Assembly: GCA_015501605.1 (NCBI GenBank) | Contig: JADNRZ010000034.1 | Coordinates: 1 to 64,000 of the forward strand | Length of the DNA: 64,000 nt | Source: Panaeolus papilionaceus | Lineage: Eukaryota > Basidiomycota > Agaricomycetes > Agaricales | Reading direction: 5' to 3' | The notes under the pieces: generated by a model | What the model was told of the DNA's origin: nothing | Database searches by the model: none | Seen by the model: the letters and a program-made list of their open reading frames with translations, nothing else | Translations under genes and position numbers: made by a program | In this document: piece by piece, positions 21,441 to 32,504 of the stretch | Position numbering within the stretch: position 1 is the stretch's first letter | Layout of the letters: each line of letters starts with the position of its first letter

Positions 21441-23243
21441 GGCTCTAGGTTTGACAGAGGCTGTTGGCGGTGTTCCGAAGGCTTTGGAAGAGTTTCCAGC
21501 AGCTGCCAATGACTTTGGGGCGGCTGCTGCAGCCAAAGATGCGAAACGTTTTTTTGGCTCCCCTACAATTGAAGAGGGGATGAGCTCTGGTTGTTCTGCA
21601 AGGCGTTCTGGAGCTGCTGCAAGTGAGGCAAAACGTTTCTTCACCTCCCCTACCGTTGAAGGGCGCGCGACAAGCGTGGCTGGTTCTGCTGGGGGCGTTG
21701 GAGCGGCTGCTGCGGCTAAGGAAGCGAATCGTATCTTCGGCTCCTCTGCAGGTGCGGGGCTTGCGACAAGTGCGGCTGGTTCTATTGTGGGCGTTGGAGC
21801 AGCGGTTGCGGGTAGAGAAGGGAACCGTTTCTTCTTATGTGGGTCCATACCATTGCTGGAGATATGGAGAGGCGCCTTGCCTTTGCCAACAGAATGTGAA
21901 GTGGCTGCCTCCGTTATGACAACATCGGGCATGCGACGACCAACAGGGACTCTCCGTTCACCTGGCTCCTGTCGGTTCAAATGGATCGGACCGTGAGGTG
22001 GCAGAAAATCTTGCTCCCATTTTGCATAGGCAGGATGGTTGCCTTGCACAAGGTGAGCGGCTGGTATGGCAGGCGACGGAGCGCTCCAATCATTGCAGAC
22101 ATGGTTGGCAGCCTTTTCGGTACCGGACCACCCAGTTGCAAACCATCCAGGCTGGGTTGAAGGTCTCTGCCTGTAGTGGCCACCAGCAGGGCCCCTTTCT
22201 TCCAGCCGAAGTCCTCGTACCGAACTTGTCCAGCGGTTCCAGGCAACCATTTCTCAAATTGACGCTGCCTTCTCTCCGATTGTGCTCGAATACTCACCAC
22301 CATTGTGACGTGCATCCCAGTGGCCAAGGTACTCTTGCCCAGCCGTTGGCAGGCTGTCAGCCTTCTTCGGAGCCCAGCGCCTCCCTTTCAAATGCGAGCG
22401 CAAATCGGTCAAGTGCGATGCTGGGAGTTCGTACATGGTGGAATATTGGGTGATACTGCTGGGATCTGGTCTTTGCCATTTTGAACGACGGCTTGAGTGC
22501 GGCTGCGTACCTTCCGTCGCAGCCTTGTGCTCTGCCATCGTAGTCAGGAGAACATCCTGCTGACGGAAGACAGACAGACAGTTGACAATGACATCGTCAC
22601 TAATAATCCGTGTTTTGTTTTGAGGATCGTGGATATTAGCCATATTAAAATCAGTATCTGTCCACCATGATTCCGCCCAGCTTGCATGAGGGAGCCTCCA
22701 CCCTTCAAACATCGGCTCCTTCAGCATGGTCCAGTTGAATTCAGCAGGAAGATCGGCAGAATGACGGAGAGCCAAGCCTTGACTGAGCCACGTCATGATA
22801 GGCGGGATGTCGATACTGTCGATGTAGTTGCGAGCAGCTGACATTCCTACAAAAGTCAAGAAATAGTTCTAGAGGAAAGAGCTGAGCGAATATTGCCTAA
22901 TAAACGCTGTTCGTTTACACACCAGCTCTTTTAGAATCCCAATTTGCATGTAATGGAGTCGTCGGGTGTACTCTCCCTCAGTTTCGGCTCCTTCAGCATA
23001 CTGCTTCATATCCCATACAATAGCAGTCAACCGATAACCACCATAGATCAGAACTTCCTGAATTTTCTGTCCCTCAGCAGATCTCCAGTCATCCCAGCAT
23101 GATTCGATCACATGGAAATTTTGTGTGTTGACAAATAGTGTTCCCCATGGTGCTTCAGTCGAATAACAGTAGTCATCCGTAATTGGTGCATGACGAGCGT
23201 ATTCCAGTGCATCTTGGGGGAAGAGTCTCTGCTGGGAGGTCAT
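21441..23243 (-). pseudogene. unidentified gene truncated by the chromovirus
   Basis: Likely start MTSQQRLFPQDALEYARHAP at 23243. The first exon runs to about 22,923, then an intron, then a coding stretch from about 22,859 down to about 22,302. A GTGAGT...TTTGAG intron of about 46 bases leads into a third exon beginning MVAWNRWTSSVRG at 22,250. The C-terminal part has four imperfect copies of a (K/I)(K)RFASLAAA-type repeat separated by Pro/Ala-rich linkers. The frame reads directly into the LTR at 21,440, so the C-terminus is lost. The first intron does not join in frame with an obvious GT-AG pair. I do not recognise the family. Confidence 0.5.
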
Positions 23244-23669
23244 GATGAGAGAACGGATGAACAAGAACAGCGAAATTTTGTTTCATGCGAATCTGACGCG
23301 TCGGCTTGTCAATCTCGTCACAATGCGCCCAGCAGCCATTCGTAATCGTGCGGCTGTGCTAGGATAATATATGCTTTTCCTCTTGCGCACCAGCCGTTCA
23401 CAATCGCGTGCTACCATATCGCTACTGCACACAACATCCAGCAGCCGTTTACAAATGGTGACAGATCACAACACAAGAGAGAGCGAAACTCAAACACAAC
23501 ATTGATTATTTTTGGAACCTGAGCGCCACAGATTATCGTGCAACCATACATTTTATGTAACTACAATAGGGATCCAGGCACTCGTGTTAACTCTTGCAAG
23601 TTCTCTGAAACCACGAGAGGACCAAAACCAAAGAAGTTAGAACCCAGCCAAGCGACGAAGAAAAAAAAA

Positions 23670-23940
23670 CTTACAAATGCCACGGGGCTGAAGATAGGCG
23701 CGAATTCTTGTTTCTAACTCGTAGGCCTTGGTACCAGGCTCTGGGGGTGGGATTTCAAACTGGCTGTATACATCACCAGTATTTAGCTTCACTGGAATTT
23801 CTTTCAGGTCAAAAAGTGACATTGCAAAGTTACAAAACCCATCACTCACAATTATGCTTAATTCGAATAACTTGTATGAACTCCTCCACTGCAGCGGTAA
23901 GCCCGCAGGTCATAACAGCAGCGCGAGAATAAAATTCCAT
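23670..23940 (-). other. possible upstream coding exons, unidentified
   Basis: A minus-strand ATG at 23940 opens a frame of about 30 codons (MEFYSRAAVMTCGLTAAVEE) ending at a GTGAGT donor. After an intron of about 50 bases a second exon has KLNTGDVYSQFEIPPPEPGT and ends at a GTAAGT donor near 23,670. The next acceptor (GGTTTCAG) gives a stop codon across the junction, so it cannot be linked confidently to the gene starting at 23243. Confidence 0.35.
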
Positions 23941-24647
23941 GGTGGCAGGAGCGCGATGTGAAATTTGGGAGAGCAAGATGAGAGGAACATTTTATTTCTT
24001 ACCTATATATTTATACAAGCGGTTATGACTCAAGTGAAAGGAACTACAGTTTATTCTATTGCGCGGTTCTGGCTTCTAACTTGTCCGATCCTCGTTTCTA
24101 ATTGCTCCAGCGGAGCGTTAAGCGAGCAGTCTAATTCCTAGCGCGACAAGGACGGATTGCTGATACCAGAGCTTATGTAATGCCGCAATTGGGGCAATCC
24201 CACGCGCTGCGGTGTAGCCCTGTAGCCAAAATTCTGATCCTCAACTACGACAACTTGAAACTCCAAGCAACGAGTGCATTGCTCAACCATCTGGCTCTTC
24301 TTGCCCTTTTGCATCTATAATAAAGTAAAATAAAAGATTGTCTCGACTAGCTGGCACTCTTACTTAAACTCGTTTTAAATTCTTCTCCAGCATTGAACTG
24401 CGCAACGTTGACACCTCCTAGCCGCGCGACTTTTGACACCTTCTTGAATGGATCCTCTTGAGGATGATGGTTCTAGAATCTAAGGAATTCAATGAACCAG
24501 GAGAATCCCCAGCGGTTTCAAGCCTCGAGCATTGTTTGCTGCCTGGTATCGCGACTGCTTTGTTGAATCTTTCAAAGTTCTAATTTTCCCCCTTTTGCAT
24601 GCTCTACCTTATTTCTTGCTTAGTCGCGCTTAGGTACTCTTTTTCGA
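23941..24647. other. spacer upstream of the Lys/Ser-rich gene
   Basis: No gene or repeat is supported here. It is presumably a shared or back-to-back promoter region between the minus-strand fragment ending at 23,940 and the plus-strand gene starting at 24,648. I see no clear TATA box. Confidence 0.35.
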
Positions 24648-27600
24648 ATGGACAGTGACTCCGGCGACAACGAACTTCGTGGGCTTCAAACAGGTGGTGG
24701 CAAAACTGACAAGGGAAACAGTACTAAGATGCCAGCTGTGCTTCACACCCCGACACGCAATCTGCGCGACCGTTCTGCGATCACCCGCACTCCAAAGGCT
24801 AAAGCAATGGAAGAAGATTCAGAGGACGAGGCACCGCGCCCTGCTAAACGCGCCAAAAAAAAATTGCAGTGAGTTCTGCATCAACTAACTACCCTCTGCC
24901 GCACTTTACTCACAAATGCTTGTTCGGTTTCATAGGGATACTTCACCTAAGAAAGGAATTGCGCCCAGACCCAAGGTTGCAAAGCCCAAACCAAAGGCGG
25001 ATTATCGCGAAACCGGACAACCTAAAAACACTTCTAAGAAGACGACTGCGTAAGTTTTTATTCTTACGGTTTACCTCTCCAGATCGAGTCTCATTCATTC
25101 TTCGCAGCGCTGCTGTCAAAAAAGCAGAGTCCACCTCTGAGCCACAAAAAACAGTCTCTGCTGAGAAGAAGAGCAGGTAGGCTTTTAGTCAAGTTAATCG
25201 TTTCTGTCCTTCAGAACTGATCTTGCTGTCAGCAGTGCCCGCAAAAGGCCTAGGGACCAGTCAGCTCCAACACTGCCTGCAGCCAAGAAGGCCGCCAAAA
25301 AAGCCAAAAAGTGTGTTTATAGCTTATAGCAAGCGATCTATCTTCGGCCTCCTGCTTCTTGAACTGAACTTTGGCGTAGGTCTCCCGCGCGAGGCGTGAA
25401 GAAGCCAAAATTGTAAGTCTTTACTTACTGATACAGTTCGACGTGTCCTTACCAAACTCTGCTAGGAAAAACACCCAAAAATACGATGGGGTTTGGTTAT
25501 AAACGGTCCAACAATACGAAGAATTTTCATTTAAACAAAAATTAATTAAACAAGTATTTAAATATTACGTGATTAATACGATTAATACAGTACATGGTTT
25601 AAAGATTAAACGGCATCTGTTTAAACAGATAAGATAAGTGACCAAACAGTTAAACATCTAGCCGTTTAAACGGCTAGATCAGGACAAGAATTAAACAATG
25701 AATTAATTATTACATTAATTACCATTAAACAGAGCTACCTAAAATGTTTAAACAAAATCACAGAACAAATGAAATACTCTAAGAGGAGGAAAAGGGAATG
25801 TGGAAGGGATGGAAAAGCAAGTTTATATACACAAGGCGAATGGACAAGAACATCAAAGAGCGCTGGAGGGGCTGGAGGGGAAAATGACAACAGAAATACA
25901 CACACCGAAGGTTGGGAACGTGGGTGACAGGAATGGGGGTGTTGTGGTTTGAAGCAGGGTATCTGTAGAATAAACCCTTTGTTAGTATGTCTTATGAAGG
26001 CATGTATGATGGTACGATACCTGAGTTAACCCTCTCGAGCATCAGCCTATGTGATCATGGAGGAAATGTTAGCAAGAGGGCACTGCAGAGCGTGTCAGAG
26101 GGACTTACCGTGGGTGCAGCCTGCATGTAGAAGGGGAGTGAAGATGAAAGAGGACATGTCACGAAGCAGACATGTTGTCCTAGTGGGGTGAGGATGGTGG
26201 AGGTAAGGAGAGGGTAAGGATGAGTGTCGGCGTTGAGAGTTCGAAATGCTCCAAGTAACATTCAATCTCCGCCAACAACACCACCATCACGAGATTTCTT
26301 CGTTTAATATTTGGTCTTGTTTACCCATTGTCTGGACTTGTTCGAAAGTCCAATTCCATTTTCCCTCTCATCCACCATCTCCTGCACTACGCACCCTACC
26401 CACCCCATCTTGAACATTGTCTTCCAAACCCTCAACGTAAGTCAAGCGCTTCTCTTTAAGCTTGCATCAGTTGCTAACCTTTTCCAGTGACATCCTCACA
26501 TGCGGGTCTGAATAGCAAGGTATGTATGTATTCGGTTTACCTGCATCAACGTCCCTGAGCTGACCACCTTATGGACAGTTTCCCATACACCTGCCCACGC
26601 ATCCCCTTCACACCACTTAGGTAGTTAGTGTCTTATGAGACCCTCCCCTTGCCTTCCAAATATATCTCTCCCGGGGCAACCCCTCACATTCAAGTAGTCT
26701 AAGTATTAGTGTTTAATTATTAATTAATCACATGTTGTATTTAATCAGTGTATTAATTAATTGGTCATTTAATCATTATTTAATTAATTTTCCTTTGTCA
26801 TTTAAACAGCATTTCTGCATGCATGACGTGCACGCTCCATGAGCTGCCATTTTCGCGCTGTTTAATCAAAATTTAATTAAATGATTTTTCTTCGTATTGT
26901 TGAATGTTGTTTAAACAAACCCCATCGGGTTGTAGAAACACCAAGATCATCATCTCCGAATCTGATGATAGCGATGATAGCGTGGAGTCCGACGAAGACG
27001 ATAGCAGTGAAGGGGGCAGCGATAGCAGTGAGGAGCTGTCTTCGAGCAACAGCGATGAGGAGTCGTCCAGTAACGAAGAAGAGAGCGAAGAGGAGAGCGC
27101 AGAAGAAAGCAGCAATCAGTCCTCCGCCAAAGCTCCTCCTCAAAAACAGCCTGTGGCTCCCAAGGACAAGGGAGGGAGGCCTCAAGACGAAGAAAGCAAA
27201 ATCCAGAGCCACCACGCCTCCGCCAAAGCTCCTCCTCAAAAACAACTTGTGGCCCCCAAGGACAAAGGAGGGAGACCTTCTGCTGAGAAGAAAGCTGAGT
27301 TGGAAGCAGCGGTTTCGGAGATTGCTGCCGTTGTTGCCAAGTGCGCTCAGCGCCTAAACATGGCCCATGATCGTATGCTCGATGCCGTCTTGGATCAAGA
27401 AGGTCGTGGTGCCAACGCCTGGAACATCTACCAGTGCTATGTTGTGGACAACTTCGACGAGGAGATCATACGCCTGCCAGAACATGATCGCGTCGATTGT
27501 GAGTTTACGCTTGGTCAATCAACATAGTTTTGTTAATAATGTTCTCTTGCCAGAGCGATCACTTACTCCGGAGCTCGTGGGACGACTGTTTTCGCTCTTT

Positions 27601-30399
27601 AAAATTCACTGCACGGAAGTGGGAGAGAAGCCTGGAGAATTTTTGCGAAAATGGAGACAAAATATCGAGATTTCCGAAGGGAATTGTAGCTTTCGCGCAC
27701 GTACCGACAGCTTTCAATCCTGGTTTGCGCGTGTTCAAAGAATTGTAAGTTTCTTTGTACACTTACGCTTACGTATATACTCATAGAATTTCCTTCCAGA
27801 TGAAGGAAGGCGCCGAAAATTGGAGCTTTGACTCCGTATTTCTCGCCTGTGGTCGTATAGTCAATCAGGACCAATCGCTCTGCGAACTTGCATATGCGGG
27901 GTTGGCTGAAGACGTAAGTGATCCGAAGTTTCTAAATCGCGAGCTTTACCATTAACCACCCTGTAGTTCTTTTCAAAGCAGCTTGGCATCCGAGAATCTC
28001 TTATACAGGGGCACTTTCGTACCCATGTCTTGTGAGTATTTATCTACTCTAATTTATGCGCAACCTCGTTGACTGGTCTATCTTTCCCTTGATTAGCTAC
28101 GAAGAAAGTCGATCCTCTGCAGCCCATGTTAAAAAAAAAATCCTGACCGCCAAGCTCCTTCCCTCAGAGCAATCTGAATGTGCAGAAGACAACGCAAACG
28201 AGGAAGAGACCCTTCAAGAGGAGTCAAACCCTCAGGCAAAACAGTCGGACGAGAAGCTGCGCGAGAGTTTGAATAATTTACTCAGTGAGTTCTCCTTTCT
28301 GGGGTACAAACGTACATACCTTTTGATTATCTTTCTTATGTTTTAGAGAAGCTCAACCTAAAACCATCCCAAACGTGGAAGGCCTTACCAAAGTATCTTG
28401 CCCAGAAACGCTACACCATCATCAACTGGCCTAGGGTCGTGCCTCTTCCCTTTGAGTCTAGGGTTAGTAGAAAGGGTATAGTGGGTCTAGGTGTCGACGC
28501 TAGGAAGGCTTGGTATGCTGGATTGACCAGCGCGACCAACCGTCTTAGCTTGCAACCTTGGGGTGAAACTGGTAAGCACAAGCTATAAACCTGATACATA
28601 TTTTCCAGTACTAACACGAGTTACAGCAACTGCAGCAGATACTCCTGTCATACAGCTTGCTCCCGAAGGTCCAAAAAAGCCACCTATTCTGGTTTTCGAG
28701 GATACGAGTGTAGTCCTTAACGGCGTGGCAGTTGGTCGCGACACCGAAAATCAATGGACGCCGCTGGCAGCTACCGGCAGTACTTCGCCTCTTGAAAAAG
28801 GGAAGAAGCGAGCCTCAGCTGACGACCCAGCCAAAGAAGGAGATGAGCTGCCTCCCAGTGGACCAGGACCAAAGAAGAGGGCCAAGACAGCAGATGTCAC
28901 TGCTCAAGCTCTCTCCGTGATCGACAAAACTCCTGCAAGCAATCCTACAGTTCTTTCAACACCCAACGTTACGGTACCTTCTGCTCAAGCCGCCGCCGAG
29001 GACAATGCAATGCTTGCAAAGCCCAAGAATAAGGCTAACAAGGACGACGTGGCTGCTGTTGTGCGCAAGAATAAAACCAACAAGGACGAGGGGGTCACTG
29101 TCGCTGTCGCGCACAAGAAAAGGGCTAACAAGTACGACAAGGATGCGGACAAAACCAAGAAGGCAAAATCCAAATCCTCATCAAAGAAGGATAAGGACCG
29201 CGGCCGGAAGCAGGGAGCCACCAGATCAAATCAGACCTCCGATGTTGAAGAGGAGGAAAAGGAAAGCGGAGCTGACTGGGAGCAGGAAAACCGCATGGAG
29301 CATCCAAGGGATACTCGGCATGTTGAAATGCGTGCTCAAGGTCAGTGTCATAGCTTTCACTCCTTTTCTTATGCTTTATCAGAGTCTCATGGGGACGTTA
29401 CAGGTTTCAAGGAAACAGATATTGCGCACAATCAGTTCCCCCAAGAGCGTCGAGGTGGGTGATTTTTTTTTGTTACGCAGAAACCAATTAATCTCAAAAA
29501 TCATGTCAGCTTGCGATGAAAACACCCGTGGAGAGGCGCCTCCTTTTTCTCAAAGACGCGAATCCCAGACATCCGTTTATGAGACTGGTAAGCTGCTTTC
29601 TGTACAGTTTATCTCGTTTTCTTCTGATTACGTGTCTCTACCTTCAGTTCATCAACGCTCTGACGGCGGAAGGAGTGGAAACCCATTCTTCCCCGCCATC
29701 CAGTCTTTCCCAGAGTCGAGCGCGCGGTCATCAACAGCTCCTAGTGAATCGGGCTTCAGCATGACCTCGGAGAGCTCTGGACATCACCAGAGGCATTCAA
29801 GCCTTGCTCCCTCGCATTCAAGTCTTGCCCCCTCAGAGGACGAATACGAATACCCGCCACGTCATCGTTACCGCCAACAGGAACCACGGAGTCGCAATAT
29901 CAGCCCTGGCTTAACGGGTTATGGCTTTAACAACGCAAATATTCCGTCGATTTCAACTGGATACAACGGCCCTTGGTCGGGTCCATACGACTCTCAGGCC
30001 CAACACCCTTCACGCCAACACCAATATGCGCGTCAAGATGCGCGTCAAGATCATTTCCAGGATGCACTCGTGGGCCCAGGGATGAACGTCGCAAACTCGA
30101 TGAGCAATCTCGGGAACGGTGTGGGCACTGGGATGGGCTCAGGGATGAATGTTGTGAACTCAATGAGCAATCTCGGGAACAACATACTAGGTGCGGGGAT
30201 GGGCCACGTTGGCATGAACATGATGACTGGTATTCACAACGGCGGCAGTGGCAACTTAGCAAATGGTAATGTTGTTGGAGGCAGCAACAATCACTTCCAT
30301 GCTGAAAACGCATTCGACAACCTGTTGGATATGGGCGACCAGCAAGGACTTAGGGAACAACACCTGCCATTCAGGGTGCACGGCGATGTATTTAGTTAG
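24648..30399 (+). CDS. large Lys/Ser-rich nuclear-type protein, unknown function
   Basis: Fifteen exons can be joined without a net frame change: 24648-24868, 24936-25049, 25108-25176, 25233-25310, 25380-25412, 26936-27498, 27554-27744, 27800-27913, 27967-28031, 28097-28284, 28347-28571, 28627-29340, 29383-29454, 29510-29587 and 29648-30399. They give about 1,158 codons. The N-terminus has basic patches (RPAKRAKKK) like nuclear localisation signals, followed by a long acidic Ser/Glu/Asp tract with two copies of SSAKAPPQKQ. A more ordinary folded region is marked by NAWNIYQCYVVDNFDEEIIR and WSFDSVFLACGRIV. Then come a Lys-rich segment and a Gly/Met/Asn-rich tail with repeated NSMSNLGN. Exon 5 to 6 spans a transposon insertion. 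The join 27498/27554 creates TAG at the splice, so the gene may be broken there or spliced differently. I do not recognise a family. Confidence 0.6.
25476..26935. mobile_element. 1.46-kb DNA transposon inserted in an exon
   Basis: The two ends are inverted repeats over about 70 bp: the left CGATGGGGTTTGG...CCAACAATACGAAGAA matches the reverse complement of the right end. A 7-bp target duplication AAACACC (8 bp with one mismatch) flanks it at 25469-25475 and 26936-26942. Removing the insert and one repeat restores an uninterrupted exon (codons K-N-T-K-I-I-I-S). Subterminal regions are packed with TTTAAAC and TTAATTAA words. There is no transposase, so it is non-autonomous. Target length is nearest to hAT/P-like families, but the assignment is open. 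Confidence 0.85.
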
Positions 30400-32504
30400 C
30401 TAGCATCCCTTCCCTACATCTTCACACCATTGCGCCAATTTGGGCCTTGTCCTGCGCCTCTTTTTTCTCACTCTTTGAACTTTTGCAGTCTGTCGTGGTT
30501 GTTCCTTTTATATATATATCTTGCTCTCAACATTTTATATGCAACCTTTACATCTCATCCTTAATTTTGTATCGTCTATTTGTAATATTTTTTGCTAATT
30601 GAATCCAATACCAGCCACCATGTCTATGAGTGTGAGAGGCCACAAAAATCCGAGAAACGTCATAGAGGGAAAACCATTTAAAGCTGAAGGGAGCAAAGAA
30701 ATGCAAAGAAATATTGAATTTCAAAATAAAGTGCGCAAAAAGAACATTGACCTTCAAGCACAAAGCCTAAGTAGCAATGGTGCAGCATGTCCAATCGCGC
30801 TGCACCATGACTGATGGCGCTGCTCCTGAGCCAGTGGCCTAGAATTAGCAGAGAGTGCCAACCTTCTCAGAAGCCTCTTAGGTAGGTTGACGTGGGCAAA
30901 TAACCGGACCTTGGGGCCTTTGCTACTGATGCCAGGGGTGTTGGCTATCGCTCAATCAGCCCTGAGTCTGAGGTCATCAATTTCTGGACAACCAATCAAA
31001 CCCTTCCAATTGAGCTACAATCCACCTTGTATAAACACCGTCCTCACCGTCCTCACCGCCATCATCAGGCTCAACATGCGTCCGAATTAGGAACATGCGA
31101 AGTTATAGATCTCACACAGGGGGACTCCGACTGAAATTCCCTCACTCATCTATTTGCCTTATTTATTGACTGCACACCTTTTGAATTCACATTCACTGAG
31201 AAAACAAATAATAATGTACCACTATAATGATTAATCATGTATTACTAGTCCCTGATTTATTTATTTATTTGAATTAAATCTATAATTGATTATCTGACCT
31301 CCGGCCTCCAATTGGAGGAGATGATGAGTAGGATGGGCGGAGCAACACTCTGCTGACCTGATCTTGACCCAAGAGCTCGGACTTCGATGATTACGATAAT
31401 GCTAATCGCTTTCAATGGATCTTAACAACCGTGACTGTAATTTTACAGCAACTGACCGTAGTTTTACAGCATAAAACAGGTGTTAACTATACTGAAAAAG
31501 GATCAGAACTGTAGAATTACTCAAACATACTGTAGAATAACAGGCTCTTCAGGACTTCGTAAAGTTGACAGATTTCAGGTGACACAGCATTATCCGATTG
31601 ATCAAATGAGCTTTGGTAGAAGAGAAAAGCTACTAAAAATCCCCGAAAATGAGGCTCGGGCTGCTTGGGTGCTGAGCGCTTGAATCAGGATGATGTGCGC
31701 TGCAACCGACAGCTCGTAAGGAAACTCCTCAGGGTGAACCTCGCACCTCATGCCATTGGGCAGGTAGTAATGCACATTTAATATATGTGATCTCTTGATG
31801 TTTCTCAAATCGCGGCCGCATAGATCATTGACATGTAAGGACCACCATGTAAGGGGGTAAGGGACTTGGGAGTATGCCGCCCCAAACAAAACTTTCCATC
31901 CCTACTTAATTATGAGCACTTAAGTACTTACCTCCCCGAGTTTGCTGCCTCCCCCACCACATTGCAATTCCCACCTCACCTTGCCCGCTCTGCCAACCAC
32001 TTTTTGAGAACTCAGCCTCTGCTTTTTCGTTCAAGCTCTTTTCTTGAATGTTCTATTTGTGAGTACCCAAGTCGTTATTCATTACTTTCACTTTTATTTC
32101 GTGATTATCTACCTACGGCTACCTGCACATAACCGCCTCGGGTCAGTCTATGTTAGTCGACCACTCGACTCGAGAGACTATAGTCGCCGACTGGGCCAAC
32201 ACTGCAGTGTTCGGTTCAGGCGACTCGAATCTCGCCCACCCGAACAGTGCATGCACTGTTTACCACACACCTCTCCGTCGGCCGCTGCGCCAAGCACGTC
32301 ACATTGTGACTCCACGGTCTGAACCGTGAAATGTGTCGCGCGAAAGGTACTTCTCTCAGTCTACCCCGAGAAACATATCGTGTGCCGCAACTGACCCTAT
32401 GTCGGAATTTCCCGCATTTTGAGCTCCGTGTGAAATTGTTCCACAAAGAAGCCATGAGGCATCGTCTCCCTGGACATCGTTCTCCATCAGCATCGCGATC
32501 CATC
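30400..32504. other. intergenic region and promoter of F-box gene 1
   Basis: No gene is supported. A minus-strand frame of 95 codons (31602-31889) is unrecognised. Around 31,440-31,540 there are repeated ACTGTAGAAT and CTGTAATTTTACAG-type words. Within 300 bp upstream of the F-box gene lie two perfect palindromes (32198-32211, AACACTGCAGTGTT; 32243-32260, AACAGTGCATGCACTGTT) and an imperfect stem at 32,295-32,330. Confidence 0.45.

Noticed and set aside
21451..21996. 181-codon plus-strand frame with repeated AAAAKxAxRxFxS words
   Set aside because: It is antisense to the RFASLAAA repeats of the truncated minus-strand gene, whose introns and start support the minus strand.
26904..27527. ATG at 26904 as the start of a separate gene
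   Set aside because: The ATG lies inside the right end of the inserted transposon, and the frame is the continuation of exon 5; restoring the pre-insertion exon joins both in phase.
28985..29221. minus-strand frame rich in Ala, Leu and Ser
   Set aside because: It is the shadow of the Lys/Asp/Ala-rich exon 12 of the plus-strand gene.
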